The notes beneath the pieces are model-generated. The model had not been told where the DNA came from. It saw nothing but the letters and a program-made list of their open reading frames with translations, and did no database searches. Position numbers and translations under genes: made by a program. Below, piece after piece: positions 18,090 to 27,518 of a stretch of 64,000 nt of DNA. How positions within the stretch are numbered: position 1 is the first letter of the stretch; the number at the start of each line of letters is the position of its first letter. Origin of the DNA: Opitutales bacterium (GTDB taxonomy: Bacteria; Verrucomicrobiota; Verrucomicrobiia; Opitutales; Intestinicryptomonadaceae); NCBI GenBank assembly GCA_015061945.1, contig SUVP01000003.1, positions 1-64,000 on the forward strand, in the 5' to 3' direction.

Positions 18090-20108
18090 TTAAATTTGTG
18101 GAGCTGTGAAGAACAGACCCGAGAAGACAATGTAAAGGAGTACGCTGATTGCCAAAACTGCCAATCCACCAAGCTTTGCACTCTTCGACGACGAAAGGTC
18201 GATTGATGTGTTTTCAGGCATTTCAACTTCTTGCTTGAGTGGCTTTACAAGTGTGAGGATAAACATTACAGCCAACGAGCATGCGAATGTGATTGCCATA
18301 CGATTGAGGAAGGCGATGTCGCCATAACACAACTTGAGGAAGCCGTAAACAATCGGGCTTGTAAGGATACCCAACGCACCTGAGAAACGAGGTGCTTTCT
18401 TTGAGAACATACCAAAGACAAATACTGCCAAAATACCTGGCGAGAGGAAGCCTTGGAATTCTTGGATGTACACAAAGATTGTACCCAAGTTTGGATTAGA
18501 CAATACTGGTGCTACCAAACAGCCAATCACCGCAAAAATAAGTACTACAATTCTGCCGACGAGAACCATATTCTTTTCGCTCGCATTTTTTGCGATGAAC
18601 TTTTTGTAGATGTCGATTGTGAAGATTGTCGATGCTGCATTGAGCATAGCTGCGAGCGAGCTTACAACTGCACCGAGCAACGCTGCAAAGATAAAGCCAC
18701 GCAAACCAAAGCCGTCGGGCAATACTTTTGTGATGAGCAATCCGAAAGCAGAGTCGTACTTATAGCCGTAGAGAGCTTGTTTCTTTGCGTCTTCTGCATT
18801 GAAGTTTGATTCATATTTTTTATTCCAACCATCGACCAAAACTTTGAATTTTGGGTTAGCTTTTGCCCATCCATTATCGTATGTGTAGCGTGTTTTTTGG
18901 AGCGTTCCAGCCTTCTTATCGACCAGATATTTTTTGTAGATAGTCTTGATATTTTCAACTGTGAAAATGTTGTTGCCCTTTGCGTCTTTGAATACTTCAA
19001 CAACTTTATTTGCGTCGAAAGTCATCTTTGTCGAATCGAGCATATCGAAGTAGACAATTGCACACGAGTTTGCATTTTCTGTTGAAATTTTCTTATCCAT
19101 TTGGGCAGCTGTTGCTTGCTCGTTTGAGTACAAGTTGAACGCCATAATTCCTGGAATTACAATGATGAAAGGAATGATGAGTTTCAAGCCAGCTGCAAGG
19201 ATAATACCTTTTTGACCTTCTGCCAAACTCGACGCACCGAGTGTACGTTGAATGATATATTGATTGAAACCCCAGTAGTAAAAGTTAGGAATCCACAACC
19301 CGATAATGAGTGCTGTCCACGGGATTTCCGAGTGGTCGGCAGGCATAAACATTGTGAGTTTATCGTAATTGAGGAAGAAGAATTTTTCTATTGTACCAGC
19401 GTCTTTAATTGAGTCCAACGCTTGAGGTGTGAATGTTGCAGTTGTTGCGATTTCTGCAACTGGTTTTGAGGCGAATGCGTCAAAAGCAAAGTATGCAATT
19501 AACATTCCGCCAACGATGAGTGCAGTGCCTTGCAAAAGGTCAGCCCAAGCACAAGCTTTCAATCCGCCAGCACAAACGTAAATGGCTGCCATAATACCGA
19601 TTGCCCAACATGAAAGTTCAAGGTCTATTGCAAAAGGCAAACCTTCTGAACTACCGAAAACTGTTTCAGCGACTGTTGCACCTGAGTAAATAACTGCTGT
19701 GATGTTTACAAGCACCAACACAATTACCATCATAAACGACATCACTGAACGCGAGAGTGCATCGAAGCGATATTCGAGGAATTGTGGCACTGTGTAGATT
19801 CCACTCTTGAGGAATTTTGGGAGGAACAAGAAGGCGACAAATACGAGTGTGATTGCTGCCATCCATTCATAGCTTGCAATTGCCAAGCCCGATATGCCCG
19901 ATGCACTTCCACTCATACCTACAAATTGTTCTGTCGAGATATTTGCTGCAATGAGCGATATCCCGATGAGCCACCAAGAAAGCCCTCTGCCAGCGAGGAA
20001 GTATCCTTCGCTTCCGTTCTCTCCGCGACTTTTATAAAGTCCAACAAAAACCACCGCAATAATAAATGCGATGAACACTGCTATATCTGTAAAAACTGCC
20101 ATATTCAT
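18090..20108 (-). CDS. sodium:solute symporter (SSS/SLC5) family, likely galactose transporter
   Basis: A 672-residue inner-membrane transporter with about 14 hydrophobic helices. The SLC5 core is seen in GRGLSWWLIGISLIAANISTE, MSGSASGISGLAIASYEW, and GLRGFIFAALLGAVVSSLAA with a conserved sodium-site serine pair. It is the first gene of the galK-galE-pyrophosphorylase operon, so Na-coupled galactose or a galactoside is the likely substrate. It is longer than usual (about 500-560) because of a charged insertion of about 110 residues after the helix ending in PGIMAFNLY (about residues 325-440). A start two codons later is also possible. Confidence 0.88.
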   Translation of the reverse strand: MNMAVFTDIAVFIAFIIAVVFVGLYKSRGENGSEGYFLAGRGLSWWLIGISLIAANISTEQFVGMSGSASGISGLAIASYEWMAAITLVFVAFLFLPKFLKSGIYTVPQFLEYRFDALSRSVMSFMMVIVLVLVNITAVIYSGATVAETVFGSSEGLPFAIDLELSCWAIGIMAAIYVCAGGLKACAWADLLQGTALIVGGMLIAYFAFDAFASKPVAEIATTATFTPQALDSIKDAGTIEKFFFLNYDKLTMFMPADHSEIPWTALIIGLWIPNFYYWGFNQYIIQRTLGASSLAEGQKGIILAAGLKLIIPFIIVIPGIMAFNLYSNEQATAAQMDKKISTENANSCAIVYFDMLDSTKMTFDANKVVEVFKDAKGNNIFTVENIKTIYKKYLVDKKAGTLQKTRYTYDNGWAKANPKFKVLVDGWNKKYESNFNAEDAKKQALYGYKYDSAFGLLITKVLPDGFGLRGFIFAALLGAVVSSLAAMLNAASTIFTIDIYKKFIAKNASEKNMVLVGRIVVLIFAVIGCLVAPVLSNPNLGTIFVYIQEFQGFLSPGILAVFVFGMFSKKAPRFSGALGILTSPIVYGFLKLCYGDIAFLNRMAITFACSLAVMFILTLVKPLKQEVEMPENTSIDLSSSKSAKLGGLAVLAISVLLYIVFSGLFFTAPQI

Positions 20109-20211
20109 AATGGGAAAAATATTGTCCTTTTGCCCTATTTTGTCAACAACGTAAAAAAACTTTTAAAGGATGAAATTTACCAATTAAAATAAAAATACAC
20201 TGTTATTTTCA

Positions 20212-20247
20212 CAAAAAAACAGACGAGAAAAATTCATCGTCTGCTTT
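20212..20247 (-). terminator. terminator of GH28 gene
   Basis: A 7-bp stem CAGACGA/TCGTCTG is followed on the minus strand by seven T. It lies 23 bases past the stop of the GH28 gene. Confidence 0.75.
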
Positions 20248-20265
20248 TAAATTATGGCAGATACA

Positions 20266-21720
20266 TTACTTTTGTATTTCTGTATTTCCTTCGATAATTG
20301 TTCCTTTGCAATTTTCAAGTATTTTTGCAAATGTTTCAGATTTAGATTTTTCGTAGAGACAGTTTTTAATTTTCAGATTTGATACGTCATCTGCGAAAAA
20401 TGGTGGACGCTTCTCTGTACCATTCCAGTATTGGATTGTTACATTTCCAATCTCTACATTATTTGCGTGGCGTATGTAAAATGCCGAAGCTGGCAATATT
20501 CTACCGAACACTTTGGGACCAGGGACATTTTTAGGATTCTCATTGATTTTTTCGGTCATTGCAGTGTCGAGCATTTCGCTTGACGCACCTGCTTTCAAAA
20601 GGAACATACAATTCTTTATAGATACGTTTTCAAGTTGGTGGTTGGGAATTGAACTTATCGAGCTTGCTATCCAAGATTCCGATTTTGCAATAATATCACT
20701 GATGATGATATTTCTTGCTCCGCTGTTGATATCGGGAGAATTTCCACGATTGCGATGTCCCACTCTTATGCAGATTGGTACTTGAACATCGCTCATTGTT
20801 ATTCCAGAAATTTTGACATTTTCAAGTTGTCCACCGTCAACAGTCGTCAATACAATACCGCCTGCATTAAGTCTTTTTGGTGATATTCCAAAGCGTTCGG
20901 CAAATCCTTTTCTGTATTCATAAAAGTAGTTGCATTCTGATGGTTCCCCAATCACACAATTTGATACTACAATGTTTTTGAACGACCCACGAGTTTCTGT
21001 GCCAATCTTGAGTGCCGATGCACAAGAACGTAAAATACAATTTGTGATTGTGATGTTTTCAACTTGATATTTTGGATCGAGGTTTTTGATAACGATAGCG
21101 TCATCAAAACTGTCGATATGACAGTCAGAAATGATTATGTTTTTCCCCATAATATCAAGACCGTCATTATTATAATTTGCGTGTCCGTGCAGTTTTATTC
21201 TTGTGATAAATACGTCTTCGCAAGCGTACAAGTGGAAAGTCCAGCCGGCAGGGGCTGTCATAAACACGTCTTCTACTTTAATATTTTTTGAATTGTTAAA
21301 TCGCAAGAGAAATGGACGAGGACTTATCGGCTTTATTTTTCCGTCCTTATTTTCAAACCAATCTTTTCCTGTTCCGTTGATTGTACCTTTACCTATTACA
21401 CCGATGTTCTTTACGCCATCGGCTACAATTAACGCTTTTTTGTATGCAGAAGTTTTCAATCCCTTGAGAGTCGTTCCTTGGGGAATATTTATTATGACAT
21501 TATCTTTTAAGTTTATAGTTGCTGAGAGATAAACGCCTTTTTTATCGAAAAAAACTTCGCCACCGCCGGTTGTCGTACATTTATCAATGGCAGATTGTAT
21601 TGCGGAAGTATTATCTGTTTTTGCATCTGGAATTGCTCCGAATTCAGAGACTTTTACATCATCTGCATTTAATGCTGATATTCCCATTAAAAATGCTGAA
21701 ATCAAAAATATTTTTCTCAT
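20266..21720 (-). CDS. secreted glycoside hydrolase family 28 (polygalacturonase-like)
   Basis: A 484-residue protein with a cleavable signal peptide (MRKIFLISAFLMGISALNA) and a right-handed parallel beta-helix. The first strand region VSEFGAIPDAKTDNTSAIQ is typical of pectin-lyase-fold GH28 enzymes. The catalytic aspartates are in NNDGLDIMG (the NTD motif, here NND) and DSFDDAIVIK (the DD motif); the GHG segment appears altered to SALKIGTET. GH28 enzymes hydrolyse polygalacturonate or rhamnogalacturonan. It fits with the GH78 enzyme and the BMC locus in the same window. It stands alone with its own terminator. Confidence 0.85.
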   Translation of the reverse strand: MRKIFLISAFLMGISALNADDVKVSEFGAIPDAKTDNTSAIQSAIDKCTTTGGGEVFFDKKGVYLSATINLKDNVIINIPQGTTLKGLKTSAYKKALIVADGVKNIGVIGKGTINGTGKDWFENKDGKIKPISPRPFLLRFNNSKNIKVEDVFMTAPAGWTFHLYACEDVFITRIKLHGHANYNNDGLDIMGKNIIISDCHIDSFDDAIVIKNLDPKYQVENITITNCILRSCASALKIGTETRGSFKNIVVSNCVIGEPSECNYFYEYRKGFAERFGISPKRLNAGGIVLTTVDGGQLENVKISGITMSDVQVPICIRVGHRNRGNSPDINSGARNIIISDIIAKSESWIASSISSIPNHQLENVSIKNCMFLLKAGASSEMLDTAMTEKINENPKNVPGPKVFGRILPASAFYIRHANNVEIGNVTIQYWNGTEKRPPFFADDVSNLKIKNCLYEKSKSETFAKILENCKGTIIEGNTEIQK

Positions 21721-21760
21721 ACTTAAGTAATTATCATTGAGATGCGTTTTGTTGTCAAAT

Positions 21761-21790
21761 AAAAAGGACGGTGTGAAAACCGTCCTAAAA
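21761..21790 (-). terminator. terminator of shc
   Basis: An 8-bp stem AGGACGGT/ACCGTCCT with a 6-base loop is followed on the minus strand by TTTTTATTTG. It lies 12 bases past the last shc codon. Confidence 0.8.
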
Positions 21791-21798
21791 ATTTTAAA

Positions 21799-23847
21799 CT
21801 ACTTTGTATTGTTGCGTTTCTCGATGTATTTTTCGTATCTACCCAACGCAGTGATTGGGAAATAGTGTCTGTACCAGTGATAGTTGAGCATAAATCCACG
21901 TGCCAACTCTTTACCTTGTGGCAGTGGTGCACCTTTTCGCAAGTCGACCTTTGCACCGAGTCCGTACCCGGGGAAGCCTGTTCCAGTGTAGTATGGTTCG
22001 TCCCAAGTGCCGTCTGCACGATGTGTCGAGGTAAGGAATTTTGCTCCTCTTGCGAGGCATTCATCGTAATTTTTGTCGTTAACCGACATAATTGCAATCA
22101 TCGCCCACGCCGTTTGCGATGCTGTTGACGGAATACCTGTTCCCGAATACTTCGGCTCCATATACGACGCTATACTTTCGCCCCAACCGCCGTCTTCATT
22201 TTGTGTTGAAGCTATCTAGTCAAGTGCACGTCTTACTTGTGGCGTTTCTTTTGTATCGCCAATTCCCATAAGGGCAGGGAGGACTCCGCACGTTCCGTAA
22301 ATATAATTTACGCCCCAACGACCAAACCATGAGCCGTCGTCTTCTTGTTCGTCGTAAAGGAATTTTATAGCCTTTGCGATTGCTGGGTGATTGCGTGAGA
22401 ATCCGCACATAGTCAATGCTTCAACAACGTGTCCAGTAACGTCTGCACTTGGCGGATCGAGCATTTCTCCGAAGTCGGCAAATGGGATTTTTGTAACGAG
22501 TTCACGAGTATTATCACGGTCGAAAGCAGCCCAACCGCCATTTGGATTTTGCATCGCTAAAATCCAGTTAATTGTTCTGCGAAGTGCTGAATCTACTCTG
22601 CGTGCACGTACGCTTTCACGAGGAATGAGTTTTTGGATTCTCTTAAGTGTACAAATTGCGATTGCAGCGTCGTCAATATCTGGGTAATAATTGTTTGCTC
22701 TTTGGAACGCCCAGCCCCCTGGTTCAACGTGTTTGCCGACCATAACAGACCAGTCGCCATGGTAGCGATTTTCTTTTGCCAAAACGTAATCGAGAGCTTT
22801 GAGAAGTTCGGGCGACGTTCCTGGTGTCTCGCCAGCATCCATAAAGGCTGTCATCGTAAGGAACGTATCCCATATCGGACTTTCGGAAGCTTGGAGCATT
22901 GTGCCTTCACCAATCGGAACTTGCCAGTGCAAATTAAATGCGTCGATTGCACGTGACATATTTATTTGGTCGAGTGCAAAACCTTCAACGTGCATAATAA
23001 TTATGCCGTAAATCCAAGGTGGTTGGATTCCGCCCCATGCACCGTCTTCGTCTTGGTGTTCGAGAATCCACTGCATTGTCAGCTTAATTGCAAGTTCTCT
23101 AAACGGCTTTACAGGGAAGCGATTATATGCGTGCAAGGCGTGGTCAATCTTCATAAAGAAGTTGTCCCAGCTGATTGCTTTGTTGCTCTTGCGTTGCAAA
23201 CGATAGTCGACCTTATCTCTACCTTCGGGGAAAAGTTCGTCTAAACGCAAATGTTCGGGCAATTCTTTTATAGGGCGACGCACCGACAAAATAGAAATCG
23301 GCATCATTGTCGCACGAGCCCATGCTGCAAAGTCGTATATATTGAATGGGCACCAACGTGGCAAAAAGATAATTTCAGGTGGGATAACAGGTGTATGAGC
23401 CCATGGCCATTCTCCGAAAAGTGCCAACCAATATTTTGTAAATACTCTTATGCGTTCGGTCCACTTGTTTTCCAAAAGCCATTTGCGTGCTTTTACCATA
23501 ACAGGTTCGTCGGGATCAAAACCGCTTACACGCAGTGCAAAGTAGCATTCGAGAGTGGTATTGATATCGCCGTGTTCCGAGCCGTAATAGACATCCCAAC
23601 TACCGTCTTCACGTTGCTTGTCGAGAATATACTGCAACACTTTTGGTTTCTTGTGATCGTCAAAATCTATGAAATACATTGCCAGAATCCACTGTGCTTC
23701 CATACAGCAATTTGTTTCGAGTGGACCACACCACATTCCGTCTTCTGATTGCCTTGCTTTCGACCAGTTTATTGCCGAACGCAATACATCGCGGATTCCC
23801 TTATTTGTGGCGTTTGCAGATTCTTTGCTATTTGTCTCTTTTTGCAT
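21799..23847 (-). pseudogene. shc: squalene-hopene cyclase interrupted by one in-frame TAG
   Basis: A single frame of 682 sense codons' length if one TAG at 22218-22216 (codon 544) is read through. SHC makes hopene from squalene for hopanoid membranes. The catalytic DxDD motif is present (DIDDAA, Asp390-Asp393), as are several QW repeats (DGAWGG, NPNGGWAAFD, DGSWFG, EDGGWGES, DGTWDE). After the stop the same frame continues with normal SHC sequence to its proper end and terminator. The TAG stands where the family has a Trp before the QW repeat, so TGG to TAG is the simplest change. ATG at 23847 follows AAAGG. Either a real inactivating mutation, readthrough, or a base error. Confidence 0.88.
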
Positions 23848-23931
23848 AATATAAAAACCTTTCAATATTCTTATATTTTTTTACAAAATGTCAACTTTCT
23901 TTACATTTTGGTATTATCATAAATTTACTGG

Positions 23932-23947
23932 GTGAACAGTTGTTCAC
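23932..23947. promoter_or_regulatory. 16-bp palindrome between shc and HzsA-like gene
   Basis: GTGAACAGTTGTTCAC is a perfect 7-2-7 inverted repeat in the 166-base divergent intergenic region. This is the expected position and shape of a dimeric repressor site that could control one or both genes. The binding protein is not identifiable. Confidence 0.5.
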
Positions 23948-24013
23948 TTTTCGGTGTTTTGCAAGCTTTTTTGTTGAAAATTTTTTTATAGATAATAGAA
24001 CTATTTTTATATT

Positions 24014-26617
24014 ATGAAGAAATTTTTTACACTATCATTGGCTATTTTGCCAACAGTTTTGATGTCGGCACCTGTGCAATTTGACGATTTATCAGATAAA
24101 ATGAAGTCGGCAGTTCTGCAAGATTGGAATTTGCAACTCGGCAAAAATCCAGACTTAAGCAAGGCTTGCGATAACGAATATGCACGAGCTGAACGTTTGC
24201 TGAAACGTTTGCAAGATTCCAACAAGCTTGGCAACTTCAAAGAACGTCTTGCAAAAGCACAAGAATTGAAGTCGGGCAAAGATAAGTACGAGGCACTTCG
24301 CAAAGTCAAACGTGATATGATGTTTGCATTGCTTTCGTTCGACAAGATTTTGTATGTCGATTCTCCGTTCCCAGTCGGTATGGAAGCTCCGCACGAATCA
24401 AGAGTAAAGACCGAAAATACGGCATCGTACGACGCATATCTTCGTACTCTCGACTTGTCGACATCTGATTATTCCGAAAAGACACTTGTCGGCGGTGCGA
24501 ACAGTGCAATCACTCGTGCATCTCTCAATTACGATGCTGATAAAATCGTGTTCTCGATGCGTGATAAAAAAGATCCGTCGTATAACCTTTACAAAATAAA
24601 TGCTGACGGCTCGAAGCTCGAGAAATTGACATCAAGCCACTACAACGATATGGATCCTGCGTGGCTCCCAGACGGAAATATCGTCTTTGTTTCGACCCGA
24701 AGCAATCACTACATTAGATGTGCTGGTTCAGCTTTCCGTGGTACAACTCTTGCACGTTGCGATGCTGACGGCAAAAATATCTATTTTATCTCGACTAACA
24801 ACGAAGCCGATTTTATGCCGTCTGTTCTCGACGACGGGCGAATCATTTATTGTCGTTGGGAGTATGTCGACAAAAATATCTTCCGTGTTCAAGATTTTTG
24901 GACTGTCAACCCCGACGGAACGAATCCGCAAATTTATTGGGGCGGACAAAGCCATTGGCCCGACTTGAAAATTGGTGCAATTCAAATTCCTAACACCGAA
25001 CGTGTACTTTTTCTTGCGTCAGGGCATCACAATGTTTTTAGAGGTGCAGTTGCAATTCTCGATGTCCGAGAAGGTACAAACTTCCCAAAGGGAATTTGGA
25101 ATTTAACACCCCATTTGGAGTGGACAGAAGCATCTGCATTGCACCCTGGGGCTCCCGCACTGCCATATAATAAAGAATTTTCAACACCTACATATTTTGG
25201 AGCATTCTATGCTCCGTTCCCGTTGGATTCACATTTCTACTTGGTATCGGCACGCGAAAACAAGGGCAACCATTACACGATTGGCGAAGGCAATTTCTCG
25301 CTCTACTTGGCTGATTTTGACGGCAATATGGAGCTTATCAAACATGGCAAACACAATATATTCTATGGTCAGCCAGTGCAGAAACGCAAGACTCCACGAG
25401 TCATACCCAGTGCTGTCGAGCCATTGGGCGATAAAGTCGCAAATAAAGAAGCTCCGAAAGGATTTTTGTATAGTGCAAATGTCTATGAAAATTCAGGGAT
25501 TCCGTTTGGCAAGGGCAAGTATCTTCGTGTAATCGAACATTGTGCTCCGACATACCAAGACGGATTCAGAAATTCAAGTGCAGAGTGGACGGCAACGGTT
25601 AATAATATCGGGATGAAAGGGCAGGGGTTGTTTACAAAAACAGGTTCTCGCAGTTTCTGTTTCTTGAGTGGTGAAACAACGATGTCTATTCTTGTCGACG
25701 AAAGCCACAAGCGTATCTTGGGTGAAATTCCGATTGAAGACGATGGTTCGGTGCATTTTGAAGTTCCGTCGGTAAAGGCTGTGTATTTCCAAATTCTCGA
25801 CGAAAATAGAAAAGTTCTTCAGACGATGAGATCGTCGACACACGTTATGCCGAACGAGTTTCGAGGTTGTTTAGGTTGCCACGCAACAAAGACGACAAAA
25901 GCCCCGCAAACACGTCCAGCAAAGGCATTGCGTAAGCCAGCAAAAAAGTTGATGAAGCCGTTTAACGACATTACCTTCGGCTTTGAGCGTTATATTCAAC
26001 CGATTCTCGACAAGCATTGTGTTGCGTGCCACAACGGAGAAAATCAAGACACTAAACTCGACTTGCGTGGAATTCAGTTTGTAAAGGGCGCTCCATTTAC
26101 AAGAGCGTATGTAAACCTTGTTTTTGGTGTAGACCTTACTCCGACAAAGACGCATTCTGTTGTAAATAGCATAGCCTCTCCAATATCGTGTTATTACGAT
26201 TATCCGTCGCTTGAAACAGATACTCCGGAAACAGAAAGTGTAATTGCTCCGATGACTGTTTTGTCTTACGTCAGCCCACTTGTTAAGCGTTTGGAAAAAG
26301 GGCATAATGGTGTGAAATTGTCTGATGACGAGTTTAACCGACTCAAAGCTTGGATAGACCTTAATTGTCCATTCTATGGCGAAGAAGATGTCCTCGCAAC
26401 TGATGATATTGATGAACACGAGTTCAATAACAACTTCTATCCGATGTTCAGGGGGCTTGCATATCCGCCAAAGATGCGTACATGTCCAGATGTCGACAGA
26501 GCTTTCCGCCAAGACAAATACAATACGCAGGCTGATAGACTCCCAAAAGATAAAGACGGCAAGCATCTGCCAGCTATAAAATACGAGGGAGAAACAAGAA
26601 AAGTGATGGGATACTAA
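24014..26617 (+). CDS. HzsA-related secreted protein with two haem-c motifs
   Basis: An 867-residue exported protein with signal peptide MKKFFTLSLAILPTVLMSAP. Residues of about 165-480 form a TolB/PD40-like propeller (YNLYKINADGSKLEKLT, DPAWLPDGNIVFVSTRS). Two CxxCH haem-binding motifs follow: Cys619-Cys622-His623 (CLGCH) and Cys669-Cys672-His673 (CVACH). This layout matches proteins annotated as related to the alpha subunit of hydrazine synthase, which are widespread in Planctomycetes and Verrucomicrobia without anammox. True hydrazine synthesis is very unlikely here; a role in periplasmic polysaccharide or redox chemistry is more plausible but unproven. It is divergent from shc. Confidence 0.75.
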   Translation: MKKFFTLSLAILPTVLMSAPVQFDDLSDKMKSAVLQDWNLQLGKNPDLSKACDNEYARAERLLKRLQDSNKLGNFKERLAKAQELKSGKDKYEALRKVKRDMMFALLSFDKILYVDSPFPVGMEAPHESRVKTENTASYDAYLRTLDLSTSDYSEKTLVGGANSAITRASLNYDADKIVFSMRDKKDPSYNLYKINADGSKLEKLTSSHYNDMDPAWLPDGNIVFVSTRSNHYIRCAGSAFRGTTLARCDADGKNIYFISTNNEADFMPSVLDDGRIIYCRWEYVDKNIFRVQDFWTVNPDGTNPQIYWGGQSHWPDLKIGAIQIPNTERVLFLASGHHNVFRGAVAILDVREGTNFPKGIWNLTPHLEWTEASALHPGAPALPYNKEFSTPTYFGAFYAPFPLDSHFYLVSARENKGNHYTIGEGNFSLYLADFDGNMELIKHGKHNIFYGQPVQKRKTPRVIPSAVEPLGDKVANKEAPKGFLYSANVYENSGIPFGKGKYLRVIEHCAPTYQDGFRNSSAEWTATVNNIGMKGQGLFTKTGSRSFCFLSGETTMSILVDESHKRILGEIPIEDDGSVHFEVPSVKAVYFQILDENRKVLQTMRSSTHVMPNEFRGCLGCHATKTTKAPQTRPAKALRKPAKKLMKPFNDITFGFERYIQPILDKHCVACHNGENQDTKLDLRGIQFVKGAPFTRAYVNLVFGVDLTPTKTHSVVNSIASPISCYYDYPSLETDTPETESVIAPMTVLSYVSPLVKRLEKGHNGVKLSDDEFNRLKAWIDLNCPFYGEEDVLATDDIDEHEFNNNFYPMFRGLAYPPKMRTCPDVDRAFRQDKYNTQADRLPKDKDGKHLPAIKYEGETRKVMGY

Positions 26618-26681
26618 TCCATCACTTTGGCAATTTATCGGCTATAAAATATCAAGTCGACAAGCTCGTTATCAAACGACA

Positions 26682-26719
26682 TAAAAAAACTTGTGGTAAT
26701 ATCACCGCAAGTTTTTTTG
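26682..26719. terminator. terminator between HzsA-like gene and convergent gene
   Basis: A 9-bp stem ACTTGTGGT/ACCGCAAGT (one G-T pair) has an A run before and a seven-T run after it. It serves the convergent genes on both sides. Confidence 0.8.
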
Positions 26720-26724
26720 TAGAT

Positions 26725-27501
26725 TTATAATGTGAGAAGTTGAACGCTGAAACGTGGTGTTTTCTTATTGTATGGGTCGAACAACAAAATCACGCATCGT
26801 TGATCTTTTGGTGTCGAGATATTGTTATTATATACAGGAACCCATTTGTTTTTTATTCTTCTTGCTATTTGAAGTTTTACAGATGTTTCTTTTTTGCTCT
26901 TTGGCTTGTATATCGCATTTGAACCAGGACGCAACACGCGGGCATCGCCACCTACGAGGATTGCAGCGTTAGTTGAGGTCATATTCAAAACTGCAATTCT
27001 TTCTTTTGGTAGTTGTTTTGGCGATACGTTCATAGGATAGAATCTTACTTTTTTCCCCATTTTGAACATCAACGCAAAAATTTGTTCAACGTTCAATGGG
27101 ATAACCATCTTTGCGACTTCTTCGTAAGTGAATTCTTCTTTGGCTTCTTCACCATCAAGTGAAACGCTCTTGACTTTATTGTAGAACACCATTGTGCGAG
27201 GACCTTTATATACGAATGCTGGTGCCATTGTACCAGAGTTAATTCTCAATGGCTTATAATCGCTACCAACTTTATAGTGCAGGTCTATATCACCTTGGTC
27301 TACTTTAACAGTTTGTGTTCTACCGCCAGAGCCGTGCATATCGGGAATGACCATTTTATTAGAGAATGCCCAACGATAGATTTTTATCGTTACTTCTACT
27401 TGCTCTTCTTGTGTCTGTTCCGATTGCTGTGTCTGTTGTTGTGCAAATGCCACAACAAACGACAACATACTGAAGATTAAAATTGTAGTCTTCTTTAACA
27501 T
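26725..27501 (-). CDS. secreted protein of unknown function
   Basis: A 258-residue protein with signal peptide MLKKTTILIFSMLSFVVAFA, followed by a Gln/Glu/Thr-rich linker (about residues 21-35) and a folded part with many beta-type stretches. No known motif was recognised. It starts 17 bases after the stop of the giant prepilin-like gene on the same strand, so it is likely co-transcribed and may act with it in the periplasm or at the surface. Confidence 0.65.
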   Translation of the reverse strand: MLKKTTILIFSMLSFVVAFAQQQTQQSEQTQEEQVEVTIKIYRWAFSNKMVIPDMHGSGGRTQTVKVDQGDIDLHYKVGSDYKPLRINSGTMAPAFVYKGPRTMVFYNKVKSVSLDGEEAKEEFTYEEVAKMVIPLNVEQIFALMFKMGKKVRFYPMNVSPKQLPKERIAVLNMTSTNAAILVGGDARVLRPGSNAIYKPKSKKETSVKLQIARRIKNKWVPVYNNNISTPKDQRCVILLFDPYNKKTPRFSVQLLTL

Positions 27502-27518
27502 CTTAATTTAAATTTATA

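Noticed and set aside
21799-22218. Reassigned UAG codon in shc
   Set aside because: RF1 is encoded in the window and other genes end in TAG, so UAG is an ordinary stop here.
23932-23947. LexA (SOS) box
   Set aside because: GAAC-N4-GTTC looks like the Gram-positive type, but the motif reported for Verrucomicrobia has the half-sites the other way round, and neither flanking gene is a repair gene.
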